This document shows, in pieces, positions 8,047 through 15,890 of a DNA stretch of 56,855 nt. The position numbers were made by a program, and so were the translations under genes. Within the stretch, counting starts at the first letter, position 1; every line of letters starts with the position of its first letter. Source of the stretch: Bacillota bacterium (GTDB lineage Bacteria > Bacillota > Clostridia > Oscillospirales > Acutalibacteraceae). The stretch spans positions 1 through 56,855 of the forward strand of contig JAEZYP010000022.1 of assembly GCA_023418995.1 (NCBI GenBank), written 5' to 3'. The notes under the pieces were generated by a model. The model had not been told where the DNA came from and ran no database searches. It saw only the letters and a program-made list of their open reading frames with translations.

Positions 8047-10839
8047 ATGGATTACAAAAGTACCCTGAATCTTCCCCAAACCGACTTTGCAATGCAGGCC
8101 GGTCTTCCGAAACGGGAGCCGGAAATGCTGAAAGCGTGGGAAGAAAATAAAATATATGAGAAGGTATTACAAAAAAACGAGGGCAAGCCCGTTTATGTGC
8201 TGCACGATGGCCCCCCGTACGCTAATGGGGACATTCACCTCGGAACCGCTCTGAATAAAACCTTAAAGGATATCATTGTCCGCTATAAAAATATGTCCGG
8301 GTTCAAAGCGCCCTACGTTCCCGGCTGGGATACCCACGGTCTGCCTACCGAGCTGAAGGCGAGGAAAAAAGCCGGCGTGGAGAACTCCACAACCATCTCA
8401 GATGTGGAGCTCCGTAAAATCTGCCGTGAATTCGCGCTGGGTTACCTGGATGACCAGAGAAACCAGTTTAAACGTCTGGGCGGCATCGGCGACTGGGAGA
8501 ACCCGTATATCACCCTTACCCATGATTTTGAAGCGAAGCAGATCGAGATTTTCTCCGAAATGGCAACAAAGGGTTTTATTTATAAAGGATTAAAGCCGGT
8601 TTACTGGTGCGCAGAATGCGAAACCGCGCTCGCGGAGGCGGAAATTGAATATGCCGAAGATCCCTGTAATTCCATCTATGTAAAGTTTCGTGTTACAAAC
8701 GATAAGGGACTGTTTACCGCGAAGGGTGCGGATTTAACGAATACCTACTTTGTTATCTGGACGACCACAACCTGGACCATTCCGGGCAATGTGGCAATTT
8801 GCCTTGGCCCCGATTTTGAGTATTCCTTAATCAAGTGCGGCAACGAGTATTATGTCATGGCAGCCGCTCTTTGCGAAAGCGCGATGCAGGAAGCCGGAAA
8901 AACAGATTACGAAGTAATCGCGACCTTTAAAGGCTCTGAGCTGGAGCTGATGGAAACGGCTCACCCGTATCTGGGCAGGACCTCTCTGGTCATTAACGGC
9001 GACCATGTAACGCTCGAAAGCGGCACCGGGTGTGTTCACACCGCTCCCGGGCATGGCGTTGAGGACTTTGAAGTTTGCCACAACCATTACCCGCAGATTC
9101 CGGTCATTGTCCCGGTAGACAGCCACGGCAGGCTTACCGCCGAAGCGGGGGAGCAGTTTGCGGGGTTAACTACCGTCAAGGCTAATAAGGCGATTGCGGA
9201 ATACCTGCAGGAGATCGGTGCGATGTTCGCAATGAAGCAGATTGTTCACCAGTATCCGCACTGCTGGCGCTGCAAAAAACCGGTTTTGTTCCGTGCTACC
9301 GAGCAGTGGTTCTGTTCCGTTGACGCAATCAAGGAAAAAGCGGTCGAAGAAATCAATAAAGTGAACTGGGTCCCGGCGTGGGGTCGTGACAGAATCACCT
9401 CCATGGTGTTGGACCGTAATGACTGGTGTATTTCCCGTCAGCGTCGCTGGGGTGTTCCGATTCCGATTTTCTACTGTAAGGATTGTGGCGAACCCTTAAT
9501 CTCTAAGGAAGCGATGCAAGCGGTATCTGAAATGTTCCGCAAAGAGGGCTCCGATTCCTGGTACAGTAAGGATGCGAAAGAGATTTTACCCGAGGGGATA
9601 AAGTGTTCCAAATGCGGGAGCGCCGAATTCACCAAGGAACACGATATTATGGATGTCTGGTTTGATTCGGGCGTATCCCATGCGGCTGTAGTTGACCAAA
9701 GGCCGGAGCTTCATTGGCCTGCCGACCTCTATCTGGAAGGCGCAGATCAATACAGAGGTTGGTTCCAATCCTCCCTTCTCACCTCCGTTGCGTGGCGCGG
9801 CAAGGCGCCCTACAAGGCTGTTGTTACACACGGCTGGGTTGTTGACGGTGAGGGTCGCAAGATGTCCAAATCCCTCGGGAACGGAATCGCGGCGCAGGAG
9901 ATTATAGAGCAGTACGGCGCCGACATTCTAAGACTCTGGGTGGCTTCCTCCGACTATCACGCGGATATCCGCATCTCCAAGGAAATCCTGAAGCAGCTTT
10001 CCGACGCTTACCGCAAAATCAGAAATACGGCGCGGTTTATTTTGGGGAATATCAGCGACTTCAACCCCGATACCGACCTGGTTTCTTTCGAACTATTGCA
10101 GCCCATTGACCGCTGGGCGCTTCACCGCTTTGATGAACTGACCAAAACCGTATGCGAGGGCTATGAGTCCTTTGAGTATCATAACGCTTACCACGCAATC
10201 CACAACTTCTGCGTGGTCGATATGTCAAATTTCTATCTTGATGTCCTGAAGGACAGACTTTACGTGGAGAAGGCGAAAAGCGAAAGCCGTCGTGCCGCCC
10301 AGACCGCCATGTACCTGATTCTTAATGGAATGACTCGCTTAATCTCGCCGATTCTGGCGTTTACCTCCGATGAGATTTGGCACAGTATGCCGCATAGCGC
10401 CAAGGAGGACAAGGAATGCATCCTCTTTAACGAAATGCCCAAGCCGACGGGCGTTAACGCGGAGGATGATTTCGTTGCAAGATGGGATAAAATCCACAGC
10501 GTGCGTGACGATGTTAAGAAAGCGCTTGAATTGGCGCGCGCCAACAAAATTATCGGCGCTTCTCTGGATTCCAAGGTGCAGCTCTTCTGTGCCGGGGCGC
10601 TTTACGACTTTATGAAGTCGGTTCAGGATGAATTGGCCGCGGTGTTCATCGTGTCTCAGGTCGAGGTCAAAAACGAAGGCAAGGGAGAATTTACCGGCGA
10701 AGAACTGCCGGAGCTCTCTGTTACCGTTACCCGCGCGGATGGTGAAAAATGTCCCCGTTGCTGGAGCTACAGTGATACGGTTGGAAAAGATACCGCACAT
10801 CCTGAGGTTTGCAGCCGCTGCGCAGAAGCACTGGATTAA
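8047..10839 (+). CDS. ileS: isoleucyl-tRNA synthetase
   Basis: 930 residues, normal for a bacterial-type IleRS. It charges tRNA-Ile and edits misactivated valine. The HIGH motif appears as HDGPPYANGDIHLG (about residue 58), the editing domain has VIWTTTTWTIPGN, and the catalytic loop is KMSKSLGN (about residue 603). The C-terminus has the zinc-binding pair CPRC ... CSRC typical of the type with a zinc finger. Ribosome site AAGGAGAG is at 8031-8038. Many Firmicutes control ileS with a T-box leader. Here only 125 bases separate it from divIVA, and no T-box sequence is visible. Confidence 0.98.
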   Translation: MDYKSTLNLPQTDFAMQAGLPKREPEMLKAWEENKIYEKVLQKNEGKPVYVLHDGPPYANGDIHLGTALNKTLKDIIVRYKNMSGFKAPYVPGWDTHGLPTELKARKKAGVENSTTISDVELRKICREFALGYLDDQRNQFKRLGGIGDWENPYITLTHDFEAKQIEIFSEMATKGFIYKGLKPVYWCAECETALAEAEIEYAEDPCNSIYVKFRVTNDKGLFTAKGADLTNTYFVIWTTTTWTIPGNVAICLGPDFEYSLIKCGNEYYVMAAALCESAMQEAGKTDYEVIATFKGSELELMETAHPYLGRTSLVINGDHVTLESGTGCVHTAPGHGVEDFEVCHNHYPQIPVIVPVDSHGRLTAEAGEQFAGLTTVKANKAIAEYLQEIGAMFAMKQIVHQYPHCWRCKKPVLFRATEQWFCSVDAIKEKAVEEINKVNWVPAWGRDRITSMVLDRNDWCISRQRRWGVPIPIFYCKDCGEPLISKEAMQAVSEMFRKEGSDSWYSKDAKEILPEGIKCSKCGSAEFTKEHDIMDVWFDSGVSHAAVVDQRPELHWPADLYLEGADQYRGWFQSSLLTSVAWRGKAPYKAVVTHGWVVDGEGRKMSKSLGNGIAAQEIIEQYGADILRLWVASSDYHADIRISKEILKQLSDAYRKIRNTARFILGNISDFNPDTDLVSFELLQPIDRWALHRFDELTKTVCEGYESFEYHNAYHAIHNFCVVDMSNFYLDVLKDRLYVEKAKSESRRAAQTAMYLILNGMTRLISPILAFTSDEIWHSMPHSAKEDKECILFNEMPKPTGVNAEDDFVARWDKIHSVRDDVKKALELARANKIIGASLDSKVQLFCAGALYDFMKSVQDELAAVFIVSQVEVKNEGKGEFTGEELPELSVTVTRADGEKCPRCWSYSDTVGKDTAHPEVCSRCAEALD

Positions 10840-10847
10840 TTTGAAAT

Positions 10848-10878
10848 GGGCGGGCCTCGTGTTCGCCCTTTTTGCTTT
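10848..10878 (+). terminator. weak intrinsic terminator after ileS
   Basis: GGGCG (10848-10852) pairs with CGCCC (10864-10868), followed by TTTTTGCTTT. The stem is only five pairs, so part of the transcription may continue into lspA. A similar GGGCGG...CGTTCGCCC hairpin follows valS. Confidence 0.5.
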
Positions 10879-10937
10879 CACGGCAATCCTTTTCAGCCCA
10901 TGCAAACTCATTGTTCATCACAAAAGGGAGGGTATTT

Positions 10938-11417
10938 ATGCCTGTCATTGCTTTGCTGCTGTCTGCCGCGGCGATTGCTGCAGACCAGGTTATCAAGATT
11001 CTCGTTATGCGAAATTTGAAGCCGATTGGAAAATTCACGGCAATCAACGGTTTTCTGGATTTTTATTATTTAGAAAACCGGGGTGCGGCGTTCGGCATGC
11101 TACAAAATCAAAGATGGTTTTTTATTACGGTCACGCTGCTGATTACGTTTTTAATCATTGTCGCGCTATTTCGGTATAATAACCACGAATTTTTCTCTTA
11201 TACGGCCTCGATTCTGATTATCGCGGGTGGAATCGGTAACCTTATCGACCGGGTCTTCCGGGGCTATGTTATTGATTATATCAGTGTTTCCTTTTTTCCT
11301 CCGATTTTTAATTTTGCCGATTGCTGTGTCACGGTCGGTACGGTATTGCTGATTATTCATATCCTGTTCTTTGTGGAAAAGGATAACCATTCTGAAAAGG
11401 TTATACGGATGCGGTAA
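10938..11417 (+). CDS. lspA: lipoprotein signal peptidase LspA
   Basis: 159 residues with four membrane helices. LspA is the aspartic peptidase that cleaves prolipoproteins after lipidation. Start: the frame is open further upstream, but AAGGGAGGG at 10924-10932 points to the ATG at 10938, giving a normal MPVIALLLSAAAIAADQ start. Family segments seen: ENRGAAFGML, GGIGNLIDRVFRGYVIDYI and FNFADCCVTVG. The two catalytic aspartates fall in NLIDR and FADC. The usual serine after the second Asp (ADS) is Cys here. The stop is directly followed by the rluD ATG. LspA substrates in this window include LivK and probably the CAP lipoprotein at 42.3 kb. Confidence 0.95.
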   Translation: MPVIALLLSAAAIAADQVIKILVMRNLKPIGKFTAINGFLDFYYLENRGAAFGMLQNQRWFFITVTLLITFLIIVALFRYNNHEFFSYTASILIIAGGIGNLIDRVFRGYVIDYISVSFFPPIFNFADCCVTVGTVLLIIHILFFVEKDNHSEKVIRMR

Positions 11418-12341
11418 ATGGGAAAGCAGATACAATTTATCATAGAGCCGAAAGATGCCGGTATCCGTCTTGATAAGCTGGTTAGCATAAAAGCGGAGAA
11501 TATCACGCGCTCAGCCGCTGAAAAGCTGATAGCGGAAGGCTGTGTGTCGGTTGACGGAAAAACGCTGAATAAGAGCGATAAAGGAATGGTGGGAGACTGT
11601 GTTTCAGTCGAGCTGCCAGAGCCGGTGAGCCTCGACGTTCAGCCTGAGCACATTCCGCTTACCATTCTATATGAGGACGGCGATCTGCTGGTTGTCAACA
11701 AGCCGAAGGGTATGGTGGTTCACCCGGCGGTCGGGAATTACAGTGGTACATTAGTTAACGCGCTTCTGGCACATTGCGGGGATTCTCTTTCGGGCATCAA
11801 CGGCGTAATCCGTCCCGGAATCGTCCACCGAATCGACAAGGATACCAGCGGTTTATTAATTGTTGCTAAAAATGATTTTGCCCATCACCATCTCGCCGCG
11901 CAGATAGAAGCACACAGCTTTACGCGCGTGTACGAGGCGGTTGTGCACGGAAATCTGAAAGAGGACGACGGTACGGTGGACGCGCCAATCGGAAGGCATC
12001 CGGTCGACCGGAAAAAGATGGCTGTTACCGAGAAAAATGCACGGAGCGCGGTCACACATTATCATGTGATTGCCCGTTACCAGGGATTTACCCATATTCA
12101 ATGCAGGTTGGAAACGGGCCGAACCCATCAGATCCGTGTGCATATGGCGTATTTGGGACATCCGGTTGCCGGAGACTCGGTATACGGCCCCAAAAAACCG
12201 GCTTCCAGCCTGAACGGCCAGTGCCTACACGCAAAGGTGATTGGATTTATCCATCCGCGCGACGGTCGGTATCTTGAAATTACCAGTGAGCTGCCTGCCT
12301 ATTTTACGGATTTTCTTGCAAAGCTGAAACAGAATTACTGA
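11418..12341 (+). CDS. rluD: RluA/RluD-family 23S rRNA pseudouridine synthase
   Basis: 307 residues. An N-terminal S4 domain (GIRLDKLVSIKAENITRSAAEKLIAEGCVSVDG) precedes the RluA catalytic domain. The catalytic aspartate is in HRIDKDTSGLLIVAK (about residue 141), and GRTHQIRVHMAYLGHPVAGDSVYG is the usual second signature. It isomerises uridines in 23S rRNA. By length and S4 domain it is RluD-like, equivalent to B. subtilis ylyB, which is also next to lspA. The exact target uridines cannot be read from sequence. It begins on the base after the lspA stop. Confidence 0.92.
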   Translation: MGKQIQFIIEPKDAGIRLDKLVSIKAENITRSAAEKLIAEGCVSVDGKTLNKSDKGMVGDCVSVELPEPVSLDVQPEHIPLTILYEDGDLLVVNKPKGMVVHPAVGNYSGTLVNALLAHCGDSLSGINGVIRPGIVHRIDKDTSGLLIVAKNDFAHHHLAAQIEAHSFTRVYEAVVHGNLKEDDGTVDAPIGRHPVDRKKMAVTEKNARSAVTHYHVIARYQGFTHIQCRLETGRTHQIRVHMAYLGHPVAGDSVYGPKKPASSLNGQCLHAKVIGFIHPRDGRYLEITSELPAYFTDFLAKLKQNY

Positions 12342-12401
12342 GGATATTTGTTGCCATAAAGGCAGAGCTGCCGTGTCTCGTGTTTCCATAAGGAGGAAAA
12401 T

Positions 12402-13208
12402 GTGAACCTGAAAGATATTCTAGTTATATCCGATTTGGATGGTACCCTGCTCAGCAGGGAACGTACCGTACCGACGCGGAATCTGCAAGCAATCGCCCGC
12501 CTGAAAAGTAAAGGCGGCCATTTTGCGGTTGCCACCGGACGCTCCGCGGAAACCGGTGCTCAATACCTTGCCGCGGTATCTCCCAACGGGCCGTGCATTA
12601 TTTTAAATGGAACGATCCTATACGATTATCCCTCGAAAAAAATCCTTTGGAATTTACCGATGAATCCGGAAAGTACAAGGAATTACATAAAGCTGATTCA
12701 GGAACGGTTTCCGAGTACCGGAATCGAAGTCTTCGGAACGAATTGTGTTCATGTTATCAATCGTAATGATTATGTGGTGCAGCATCTTTCCCGTGAAAAC
12801 CTGTATGGATATGAGCCCGCTATTTTTGACGGACGTCCGCTTTGCAAAGCACTGTTCATGGACGACGAGAAAATAATTGAAGAAGTTATCGCTTATACCG
12901 GGACCTTTGCTCACGACGATATACGGTTCGTCAAATCAAGCGCACATTATCTGGAAATGCTGCCCGTGAATGCCGACAAGGGCCGCGCCTTAATGAAGGC
13001 GGCGGAACTGTATGGATATTCGATCAAAAATATCTATGCAATCGGGGACTTTTATAATGATGTGGAGCTACTAAAAGCAGCTGGCTTTGCGGCTGTGCCG
13101 GAAAATTCCCCGGACGACCTCAAGCGTCAGGCGGATTTGGTGGTCTGCCATTGTGATGACGGTGCGGTGGCGGATTTGATCGAATTCATTGAACAGAAAA
13201 CGGAGTAA
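12402..13208 (+). CDS. HAD-superfamily (Cof/IIB type) sugar-phosphatase-like hydrolase
   Basis: 268 residues. Motif I is SDLDGTLLS near the N-terminus (nucleophile and acid Asp), motif II is in VATGR, and motif IV is AIGDFYNDVELLKAAG. Between them is a large C2B cap, which assigns it to the Cof-type subfamily that usually dephosphorylates sugar phosphates or flavin/PLP precursors. The substrate is unknown. Start: ATG at 12400 reads into TGA at once, so the GTG at 12402, five bases after AGGAGG, is the real start. It lies between rluD and a ComEA-like gene with no link of function. Confidence 0.88.
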   Translation: MNLKDILVISDLDGTLLSRERTVPTRNLQAIARLKSKGGHFAVATGRSAETGAQYLAAVSPNGPCIILNGTILYDYPSKKILWNLPMNPESTRNYIKLIQERFPSTGIEVFGTNCVHVINRNDYVVQHLSRENLYGYEPAIFDGRPLCKALFMDDEKIIEEVIAYTGTFAHDDIRFVKSSAHYLEMLPVNADKGRALMKAAELYGYSIKNIYAIGDFYNDVELLKAAGFAAVPENSPDDLKRQADLVVCHCDDGAVADLIEFIEQKTE

Positions 13209-13214
13209 TTTCTC

Positions 13215-13688
13215 ATGGATCGGGAAACCTTGCAGATTCGCTATCTGATTGTCATTACGGCGATTCTTTGCGCCGTAATGATCGGCTACAACGCCTTTTA
13301 TGTACCGGATATTTCTATGTCCGATATTACCGTTACCACGGATACTTCTGAAACAAACCGCGAAGAGTATACACCAAAAGAACCATCCTCATCGCAGTCT
13401 ATCGGTCAGGCTGAGTCCGGGCGGGTGTCAGAGAAACCGGAAAGCGTGGAGCCAAAAGCATCCTCAGACAGGGCGAAACCGGCTGCCACCGGAAAAATTA
13501 ATATCAATACGGCAACCGCGCAGCAGTTGAGCGACGGGCTGGACGGAATCGGTGAGGTTATGGCAAAGCGGATTATCGAATACCGGGAGAAGAACGGCCG
13601 TTTCCATTCTATTGAGGAGATAAAAAATGTACAGGGAATCGGAGACAAAACCTTTGCGAAGCTGAAAGACCAAATAACCGTGAGTTGA
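13215..13688 (+). CDS. ComEA-like helix-hairpin-helix DNA-binding protein, membrane anchored
   Basis: 157 residues. One membrane helix (residues 9-26) is followed by a Ser/Pro/Glu-rich linker of about 65 residues and then a ComEA-type double helix-hairpin-helix: KININTATAQQL, LDGIGEVMAKRIIEYRE and VQGIGDKTFAKLKDQI. ComEA proteins bind incoming DNA outside the cell during competence. No comEC is in the window, so uptake is not shown. The domain could also serve another surface DNA-binding role. It begins seven bases after the HAD gene and may be cotranscribed. Confidence 0.82.
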   Translation: MDRETLQIRYLIVITAILCAVMIGYNAFYVPDISMSDITVTTDTSETNREEYTPKEPSSSQSIGQAESGRVSEKPESVEPKASSDRAKPAATGKININTATAQQLSDGLDGIGEVMAKRIIEYREKNGRFHSIEEIKNVQGIGDKTFAKLKDQITVS

Positions 13689-13708
13689 TTTTCTTTAACA
13701 GATTTTTA

Positions 13709-13737
13709 TTGTAAATTGTCGCAATCCGTCTTATAAT
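13709..13737 (+). promoter_or_regulatory. sigma-A-type promoter for the nitroreductase gene
   Basis: TTGTAA (13709-13714), 17-base spacer, TATAAT (13732-13737). It lies 56 bases before the GTG start at 13793. Confidence 0.6.
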
Positions 13738-13792
13738 AACAAATGGGAAATAAGATTATCCTTACTTATTCAATGAGAGGACGGCTTTTTAC

Positions 13793-14419
13793 GTGGAATT
13801 TTATGATACGGTAAACAAAAGAAAAACCATTCGGGATTTTCAGAATAAATCTGTTGATCTGGAAACGGTGAAGAGAATCCTGTCGGCTGGTTTGAAAGCG
13901 CCGAGTAATGACCATATGCGAAATTGGGAATTTGTCATTGTAAACGATTCGGATGTAAAAGCAAGGATTATAAAGAATATTCCGAAGAAGGTATCTGAAC
14001 AAAGAATACGGGATATTATAAAATCATGGAAACTCGATGACGCGTGTCAACAAAAAATGTATTCGGATGCAATTCCAAAGCAATATCAGATGCTATATCA
14101 GTCGGGTTGTTTGGTATTGCCGCTGTTTAAACAGAGCTATCCTTTGCTGAAGCCGGAATCTATCAGCGCGCTGAATGCCTTTGCGTCAATCTGGTGCTGC
14201 ATTGAGAATATATTATTGGCTTCTACGGCGGAAGGACTTGCCTGCGCGTTAAGAATTCCACTAGGGAATGAGGCCGAACGCATCGCAGAGATTTTGAATT
14301 TTCCGGATAATTATATCATGCCCTGCTATCTGTCAATCGGGTATCCTGCTGAGGATGCCATGATGAATGAACAGAAACCGTTTTCATTGGAAGAAAAGCT
14401 GCATTTCAATCAGTGGTAA
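13793..14419 (+). CDS. nitroreductase-family FMN oxidoreductase
   Basis: 208 residues. The N-terminus, MEFYDTVNKRKTIRDFQ followed by AGLKAPSNDHMRNWEFVIV, is the FMN-binding start of the nitroreductase fold (RRSxRxF and AP-S-x-N-x-Q-P-W-like segments). The C-terminal CALRIPLG and YLSIGYP fit the same family. It probably reduces a quinone, nitro or flavin substrate with NAD(P)H; the natural substrate is unknown. Start is GTG at 13793 after GAGAGGA (13776-13782). The coding sequence looks richer in A+T than its neighbours. It stands alone between its own promoter and a strong bidirectional hairpin. Confidence 0.85.
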   Translation: MEFYDTVNKRKTIRDFQNKSVDLETVKRILSAGLKAPSNDHMRNWEFVIVNDSDVKARIIKNIPKKVSEQRIRDIIKSWKLDDACQQKMYSDAIPKQYQMLYQSGCLVLPLFKQSYPLLKPESISALNAFASIWCCIENILLASTAEGLACALRIPLGNEAERIAEILNFPDNYIMPCYLSIGYPAEDAMMNEQKPFSLEEKLHFNQW

Positions 14420-14466
14420 TACGCTGGGTTAATATTATATATCAGGGTTCATAAAATAACAGATGA

Positions 14467-14507
14467 AAACGGCACTTGATTCCACAAAGTGGCTTCAAGT
14501 GCCGTTT
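14467..14507. terminator. bidirectional intrinsic terminator
   Basis: A perfect 13-bp stem pairs 14467-14479 with 14495-14507, topped by a small CCAC-AAA-GTGG hairpin. It lies between the nitroreductase (+) and the small gene ending the pfkA operon (-), and suits both directions. Confidence 0.8.
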
Positions 14508-14508
14508 G

Positions 14509-14730
14509 TCATTTCTCCGATTCTTTTTGTGCTTTCTGATTCTCAATATAAAGCTGCGCCGCTTTTTCCATCTTGGGCAGCGCTCTCTGCGCGGCGTCGA
14601 GGTATCTTACCAGCTTGAATACCAGCAATCCGCTCATTGCGGTAAGAATTACGGTGACCACCGTAATAAGCGTTCCGGCAATGCCGATTACTTTCATGGG
14701 TTTGAATTTTGCAAAGGGAAACCGTTTCAT
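14509..14730 (-). CDS. small single-pass membrane protein of unknown function
   Basis: 73 residues. It starts basic (MKRFPFAKFKPMK), has one membrane helix at about residues 14-37, and ends in a charged helix (AAQRALPKMEKAAQLYIENQ). GAAGG precedes the ATG at 14730 with good spacing. It begins 16 bases after the pfkA stop and ends just before the shared terminator, so it should be the last gene of the ppx-ppk1-pfkA unit. I do not recognise a family. Confidence 0.6.
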   Translation of the reverse strand: MKRFPFAKFKPMKVIGIAGTLITVVTVILTAMSGLLVFKLVRYLDAAQRALPKMEKAAQLYIENQKAQKESEK

Positions 14731-14746
14731 CGGGATACCTTCTTTC

Positions 14747-15823
14747 TCAATTTCCGAATGTGATACCGATATCGCGGGCGGTTTGAATGATATCGCTGTC
14801 CGTCGGAACCAGCTTCAGCTTTCCGGCTACCTCTCCCAGCGGAACCGGCTCGATCACGCCGTTCCTGAGCGCTACCATATTTCCGTAATTTTTTTCCGCA
14901 ATCAGCCTTGCCGCGGTCGCGCCGAAACGAGTGGCCAGCAGGCGGTCATACGGGCAGGGGCTTCCGCCGCGCTGAAAGTGCCCCGGAACGGTAACACGGA
15001 TTTCCTGACCGGTTTTCTCACCGATTTCCTTCGCGAGACGGTATGAAATTGAAGGAAATGCCATTTGAGCGCGGGCAGCTTTAAACTCCTTCTTGCTTAG
15101 CTTAGCTTCTTCACAGGAAAGTGCGCCCTCCGCAACGGCGAGAATAGAAAAGCGTTTACCGTCCTTGTTTCGTTGATCGAGCGTTTTTACGATTTTATCT
15201 GCATCATAGGGGATTTCCGGCAGCAGAATCACATCGGCACCGCCGGAGATACCTGCGTGCAGGGTCATCCAACCGGCTTTATGTCCCATAACCTCCACGA
15301 TGAAAACCCGGCCATGCGAGGTTGCGGTGGTGTGGATACAGTCGATTACGTTGGTTGCGATTTCGACCGCGCTGCTGAACCCGAAAGTCATTTCGGTTCC
15401 CCAGATGTCGTTGTCGATGGTTTTCGGGAGAGTTACAACATTTAAGCCTTCTTTGTTCAGCAGGTTCGCGGTTTTATGGGTTCCATTGCCGCCCAGTATC
15501 ACCAGGCAGTCCAGCTTCATTTTCTTATAATTATCCTTCATACTTTTCACTTTATCTACGCTGCCCTCGTCCACCACGCGCATCAGCTTGAAGGGCTGAC
15601 GTGAGGTGCCTAGTATCGTACCGCCCAGCGTAAGAATTCCGGAAAAATCCGAAGATTTCATATGCTTGTAATTTCCTTCAATCAGTCCGCGATAGCCGTC
15701 GATGATTCCGTAGATTTCAACCTCGTCGTCAAACCGTTCATAAAGCGCTTTTGCAACGCCCCGGATTGCCGCATTTAGGCCCTGGCAGTCTCCGCCGCTG
15801 GTTAAGATTCCGATTCTTTTCAT
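14747..15823 (-). CDS. pfkA: 6-phosphofructokinase, group with G104/K124-type active site
   Basis: 358 residues from the ATG at 15823. An open frame reaches further upstream but overlaps ppk1. Phosphofructokinase makes fructose 1,6-bisphosphate in glycolysis. LTSGGDCQGLNAAIRG is the phosphate-binding start, and PKTIDNDIWGTEMTFGF holds the catalytic TIDND. Donor choice: the GGNGT segment has Gly at the position that favours ATP (Asp there marks pyrophosphate enzymes), but PKTIDND has Lys where classical ATP enzymes have Gly. Streptomyces-type ATP enzymes share the Gly/Lys combination, so ATP is the more likely donor. The Asn in GGN, where classical enzymes have Asp, is unusual. Position in an operon with polyphosphate kinase makes the donor question interesting. 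Confidence 0.92.
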   Translation of the reverse strand: MKRIGILTSGGDCQGLNAAIRGVAKALYERFDDEVEIYGIIDGYRGLIEGNYKHMKSSDFSGILTLGGTILGTSRQPFKLMRVVDEGSVDKVKSMKDNYKKMKLDCLVILGGNGTHKTANLLNKEGLNVVTLPKTIDNDIWGTEMTFGFSSAVEIATNVIDCIHTTATSHGRVFIVEVMGHKAGWMTLHAGISGGADVILLPEIPYDADKIVKTLDQRNKDGKRFSILAVAEGALSCEEAKLSKKEFKAARAQMAFPSISYRLAKEIGEKTGQEIRVTVPGHFQRGGSPCPYDRLLATRFGATAARLIAEKNYGNMVALRNGVIEPVPLGEVAGKLKLVPTDSDIIQTARDIGITFGN

Positions 15824-15890
15824 CGCTTCTTCACACTCATTTCCTATATTTATATGCCTAATCAGTAGATAAAACTTAAAAGGGCTTTGG

